A stretch of 46,139 bases of DNA from Cellvibrionaceae bacterium (GTDB lineage Bacteria; Pseudomonadota; Gammaproteobacteria; Pseudomonadales; Cellvibrionaceae), in NCBI GenBank assembly GCA_025800365.1, contig JAOXRT010000033.1, forward strand, positions 1-46,139, read 5' to 3'. Both the position numbers and the translations under genes were made by a program. Shown here piece by piece: positions 43,115 to 46,139 of this stretch (positions are counted from its first letter, which is position 1; each line of letters opens with the position of its first letter). The notes below the pieces were generated by a model that had not been told where the DNA came from, did not search any database, and saw only the letters and a list, made by a program, of their open reading frames with translations.

Positions 43115-45358
43115 ATGGTTAATAGCAAAGACAATGTGATACCACTTAAGGCTAATAAGCCCAGCGTGGATAATGCCAAGCTGCGCGACGCTGCGCTTAA
43201 AGAGCCGGTTCACAAGCCCGTTGAACAGCTGCCCAGAGGGCTGCAAGCTGTGCACCTGTTGCTGTCTAAGGTTTTGCAGCAGGGTATGAGTCAATTCTTC
43301 AATCAGGCTGATGATGCACTATTTGAGCGTGCAGAACTAGCGGGCAGCAATCTTGAGCAAAACAGTTATTTTGAGGCCATGCGCACCGTGCGAATGGCTA
43401 AGGCCAACTTGGCTCAGTCAATGTTTGAGGCCCTTCGGAAAGCCTTTGTAGAACTACAAAGCCCAAGTGCTAGCAATGTAACTACCATAGACATTTATGG
43501 CGACCATGAGTTATTTGCCGATGATGTTGCCTTAGTTTCTGAGGATGACCTGGAAGAAGAGGTGGCTGTCAAGGCTATGGTGACGGCTCATAAGCAGCAA
43601 CATCAGCAAAGTTTAGATCACCTTTGGCGTCGCTGTTTCTATTTGTTAGGGCGACAGGGTGAAGATGATGTGGAACGACTTCCCTGTGATGCTCAAAAAC
43701 TCGTGACTTGTTTCGCTGCGCAATTAGACGGCTTAGCCGTCGCAATAAAAATCAAAATTCTGTTGTTGAAAATCTTTGAGCGCAGTGTTCTGCAGCAGTT
43801 TGCCAATGCTTATAGCTTGCTAAATCAACGAATGGCTCAGCAGGGAGTGCTACCTGATTTACAGCGTCAAATCAGTCGTGAAAGACGCGCAAAGCTCAAT
43901 ACCCGCCGTACCCGTGTTCGCGCAGATACTAAAGTGCAAGGCCACGCTCTTGGTGAGTTGCATGAGTTAATAACTGATGAAGATGCCCTAATTCCAACCT
44001 TAAATAGTAAGGTTGAAGAGAATGTTTTGAGTAGTCAGCATATTACTCAGTTACTCGAAGGTTTTCAGCAGCAAATAAATGTGCCCTTGCAAAGCCAGCA
44101 GGATGCCCGAGCTTTAAGTGCAAAACTGTCAGCTTTGTTGCAAAGCCAGGGCCAGGTTTCACAGCTAGACCGCAATATTATTAATCTCGTACATATGCTG
44201 TTTGAGTATATTTGGGAAGATCCAAATCTAGCAGCGCCAATGCGAGCCGTATTGTCTAGGATGCAAATTCCCTTATTAAAAGTTGCCTTGGCTGATGCTG
44301 CATTCTTACAAGCAGGCAGTCACCCCGCTAGACAGTTATTAAACGAGATGGCGCGTTGCGCACTGGGTTGGCAAGAATCTGATGATGCTGATAAGCGTAA
44401 ACAGGATACACTGCTAGAACAATTAGAATTAATTGTTCAGCGTGTGCAGAGTGAATTTGTTGATGATGTAACTTTGTTTACTGAGTTGCATCATCAATTG
44501 AAAAAATTTCTAGATCGCGAACAGCGCCGTGCAGAATTGGTTGCCCAGAGGACTGTCGATCAAGTCAGGGGTGAAGCGCTTAGTGCTCAAGCGAAAGCTG
44601 CGGTTGAGCAAGTCTTAGGTAAAACCTGTCAAAACTTACCCAATGTTGCCCAGGCTCTGCTCAGGCAAGCGTGGTCAAGAGTTTTGCAAATGGTTTATTT
44701 AAAGCAGGGAGCTGAAAGCGTTGCCTGGAGTGAAAAGCTGGATTTGGCGGAACAGTTGGCTAATATTGTGCGCGAAAGTGCTCAGCGCAATAATGAAGCT
44801 GAATTGGCTTTATTGGTGCGAAAAATGGAAGCAGATCTAGCCGATGTTGGTTTAGATAGTTTCCAGAGCCGAAGCTGGTTTGAAGCTATTGAAAACCATG
44901 TGCGTGATCAGAAACCGCGTCAAGAGGTGAGTTTAGATCTAGACGAGGTTTGTTCTGCATCAGCGAAGACTGAAGCCTTACCTTTAGCTGATCCGGATGA
45001 GCCTAAGGCAGAACTAACAGAAAAGATTGAAAAAGAAGTTAGTGTCGATAGTAAGCCGGTTCGCGAGAGCTTGGCCCCAAGCGACTACGCGATGCGACAA
45101 GCTCGACGCTTAAGCCAGGGAGCATGGTTACAGTGGAATAGTGATAACGGTGTACAGCGCTGTCGCCTGGCTGCTATTTTGCCTTCTGTTGGTCGTTATG
45201 TCTTTGTTGATCGACAAGGCAAAAAAGTTATGGAGCTAAGCCTTGATGAGCTAGCTTGGTCGATAAAAGATGAAAAGCTTCGGGTGCTCAATGACGGCCA
45301 GCTATTTGACCGAGCGTTGCAAACAGTTATCGGTGATATGCGTCGCCGCAGATCATAG
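43115..45358 (+). CDS. DUF1631-family protein
   Basis: This 747-residue cytoplasmic protein is mostly helical. It has the N-terminal DUF1631 pattern LPRGLQAVHLLLSKVLQQGM and DALFERAELAGSNLEQNSYF, and a central conserved block LDRNIINLVHMLFEYIWEDP then MRAVLSRMQIPLLKVALAD. A poorly conserved acidic linker (about 610-650) precedes a C-terminal beta-rich module: GAWLQWNSDNGVQRCRLAAI, then YVFVDRQGKKVMELSLDEL. The C-terminal module looks like a small barrel of the PilZ/YcgR kind, but no RxxxR or DxSxxG is present. Function is not established. The ribosome site is weak. Confidence 0.85.
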   Translation: MVNSKDNVIPLKANKPSVDNAKLRDAALKEPVHKPVEQLPRGLQAVHLLLSKVLQQGMSQFFNQADDALFERAELAGSNLEQNSYFEAMRTVRMAKANLAQSMFEALRKAFVELQSPSASNVTTIDIYGDHELFADDVALVSEDDLEEEVAVKAMVTAHKQQHQQSLDHLWRRCFYLLGRQGEDDVERLPCDAQKLVTCFAAQLDGLAVAIKIKILLLKIFERSVLQQFANAYSLLNQRMAQQGVLPDLQRQISRERRAKLNTRRTRVRADTKVQGHALGELHELITDEDALIPTLNSKVEENVLSSQHITQLLEGFQQQINVPLQSQQDARALSAKLSALLQSQGQVSQLDRNIINLVHMLFEYIWEDPNLAAPMRAVLSRMQIPLLKVALADAAFLQAGSHPARQLLNEMARCALGWQESDDADKRKQDTLLEQLELIVQRVQSEFVDDVTLFTELHHQLKKFLDREQRRAELVAQRTVDQVRGEALSAQAKAAVEQVLGKTCQNLPNVAQALLRQAWSRVLQMVYLKQGAESVAWSEKLDLAEQLANIVRESAQRNNEAELALLVRKMEADLADVGLDSFQSRSWFEAIENHVRDQKPRQEVSLDLDEVCSASAKTEALPLADPDEPKAELTEKIEKEVSVDSKPVRESLAPSDYAMRQARRLSQGAWLQWNSDNGVQRCRLAAILPSVGRYVFVDRQGKKVMELSLDELAWSIKDEKLRVLNDGQLFDRALQTVIGDMRRRRS

Positions 45359-45407
45359 CTTATTCTTGGTCTCGTCAAAGCTCAGAGGTACCCTAGAATA
45401 AGCTATG
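45354..45407. repeat. Long inverted repeat between convergent DUF1631 and peroxiredoxin genes
   Basis: CATAGCTTATTCT (45354-45366, including the TAG stop of the DUF1631 gene) is repeated exactly as AGAATAAGCTATG at 45395-45407. The 28-nt interior begins with GGT-type and ends with ACC-type bases that extend the stem with a bulge. It fills almost the whole 59-bp gap. There is no T-tract, so it may act as a bidirectional mRNA end without being a standard terminator. Confidence 0.6.
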
Positions 45408-45417
45408 ACTCGAGTAT

Positions 45418-45894
45418 TTATAGTTTGGCTAGAACAGCTTCGGCACTACTTTGATCGAGACCTTTAGCGTCTATGGCAAGGTGGCTTACTACACCATTAT
45501 CAACAATCATTGCGTAACGTTTTGATCGAATGTTGCCCATATTGAAGCCTTGAGCATCCATATCAAGCCCTAAAGTGGCCGCAAATTTTCCATTGCCGTC
45601 TGCCAACATCTTCACATCCGGGCTGCCACTCGCTTGCCCCCAAGCATGCATAACAAAAACATCATTGACCGACGTGCAGTAGATGTCATCTACGCCTTTG
45701 GCTTTTAAGTCCTCAGCCAGTGCCACATAGCCAGGTAGATGGGCGGCCGAGCAGGTGGGTGTAAATGCACCTGGAACTGCAAATAAAACGACTTTTTTAT
45801 CTTTAAACAACTGATCACTATTGAGAGTGATAGGACCGTTTTCTGTCATGGCTTGAAGGTCTATAGAAGGTAGGGGTTGCTGTTCGCTAATCAT
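45418..45894 (-). CDS. Peroxiredoxin (Prx5 type)
   Basis: This 158-residue peroxiredoxin has the peroxidatic Cys48 in VPGAFTPTCSAAHLPGY, the Prx5-subfamily signature, and a distant DVFVMHAWGQASG and FAATLGLDMDAQGFNMGN. Other cysteines are few (one in IYCTSVND), so it is probably reduced through glutathione/glutaredoxin or an external thiol. It removes hydroperoxides in the cytoplasm. CAGGAG precedes the ATG. It is divergent from the sterol-desaturase-family gene. Confidence 0.93.
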   Translation of the reverse strand: MISEQQPLPSIDLQAMTENGPITLNSDQLFKDKKVVLFAVPGAFTPTCSAAHLPGYVALAEDLKAKGVDDIYCTSVNDVFVMHAWGQASGSPDVKMLADGNGKFAATLGLDMDAQGFNMGNIRSKRYAMIVDNGVVSHLAIDAKGLDQSSAEAVLAKL

Positions 45895-45987
45895 TATTTG
45901 CTCCTGTTGTTGCAGTTATTTTCTCGGCAAATCGTAGTATAGTGTAAAAATAATAACGATCACTAGCTTAGCTTTGGGAGTTTACCT

Positions 45988-46139
45988 GTGGGTATTTTAA
46001 GCTATACGACACCAGCGTTCATCATATTGATGTTGCTAGAAATTACCTATGATTGGCGAAAAGGGACGGGCTATTATCGATTAAACGATACCGTTGGAAG
46101 CCTTGCAACAGGTGTTTTAAGCCAGACTAGCCGCCTTAT
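45988..46139 (+). CDS. Sterol desaturase/fatty-acid hydroxylase family protein (5' part)
   Basis: A GTG at 45988, seven bases after GGGAG, opens a frame that runs off the right edge with 50 complete codons. The start is a membrane helix (LSYTTPAFIILMLLEITYDW), then KGTGYYRLNDTVGSLATGVL and SQTSRL. The YRLNDxxxSLxxG segment is what I know from bacterial sterol desaturase family members. The His-box motifs that define the diiron site lie beyond the window, so the exact family member cannot be told. Confidence 0.72.
   Translation, partial: MGILSYTTPAFIILMLLEITYDWRKGTGYYRLNDTVGSLATGVLSQTSRL

Overview
The window reads as chromosomal DNA of a free-living, probably marine, Gammaproteobacterium. The gene set (BamC, FabV, MiaE, RsmJ, DusC, HemN, YdbH/YnbE/YdbL) is gammaproteobacterial. 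The orders dapA-bamC-MBL hydrolase and nadC/DUF1631 are like those I know from Pseudomonas. A sodium-pumping oxaloacetate decarboxylase and many c-di-GMP/chemotaxis proteins suggest a marine habitat, and I lean towards Cellvibrionales-type bacteria. That placement is inference. I see no rRNA, tRNA, CRISPR array, complete insertion sequence or prophage; nearly all of the window is dense ordinary coding sequence.

Layout. 1-769: tail of a GIY-YIG nuclease-like gene, a perfect 13-bp palindrome, an orphan terminator and a long gene-free stretch before trpE. 770-9347: trpE, a SIMPL-domain periplasmic protein, a methyltransferase, a glycosyltransferase-like gene co-directional with miaE, fabV, an MBL hydrolase and tas. 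9639-15869: dapA-bamC-MBL hydrolase, running into the envelope lipid-transport set ydbH-ynbE-ydbL. 15870-18351: a DnaA-box-like cluster, a PilZ protein, an LRR lipoprotein and an HDOD protein with a degenerate cNMP-like N-terminus. 18390-22008: a PstS-OmpA fusion behind a Pho box, rsmJ, a small membrane protein, and a hemerythrin behind a perfect Fnr/Anr box. 22013-24720: moaCDE and hemN, the latter with a well-placed Fnr/Anr box. 24980-29751: a tiny basic ORF, then a translationally coupled operon (minus strand) of a PAS-GGDEF-EAL receptor, a PstS-like periplasmic protein and a porin. 30072-33263: a methyltransferase divergent from an exosortase-type acyltransferase, then a TrmH-family methylase and dusC. 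33264-37137: oadGAB with a repeat-rich upstream region. 37177-46139: a PAS-GGDEF cyclase, an isoaspartyl peptidase, an MCP, nadC, a retropepsin-like protease, a DUF1631 protein, a peroxiredoxin and the start of a sterol-desaturase-family gene.

How the genes fit together. Three regulatory themes can be read from the DNA: low oxygen (Fnr/Anr boxes at hemerythrin and hemN, next to moaCDE), phosphate (Pho box at the PstS-OmpA gene) and c-di-GMP (two GGDEF proteins, an EAL domain and a PilZ protein). The least ordinary items are the receptor/PBP/porin operon, the PstS-OmpA fusion with an intrinsic terminator in its own leader, an exosortase-type acyltransferase with no exosortase nearby, and the 39-codon basic ORF beside hemN.
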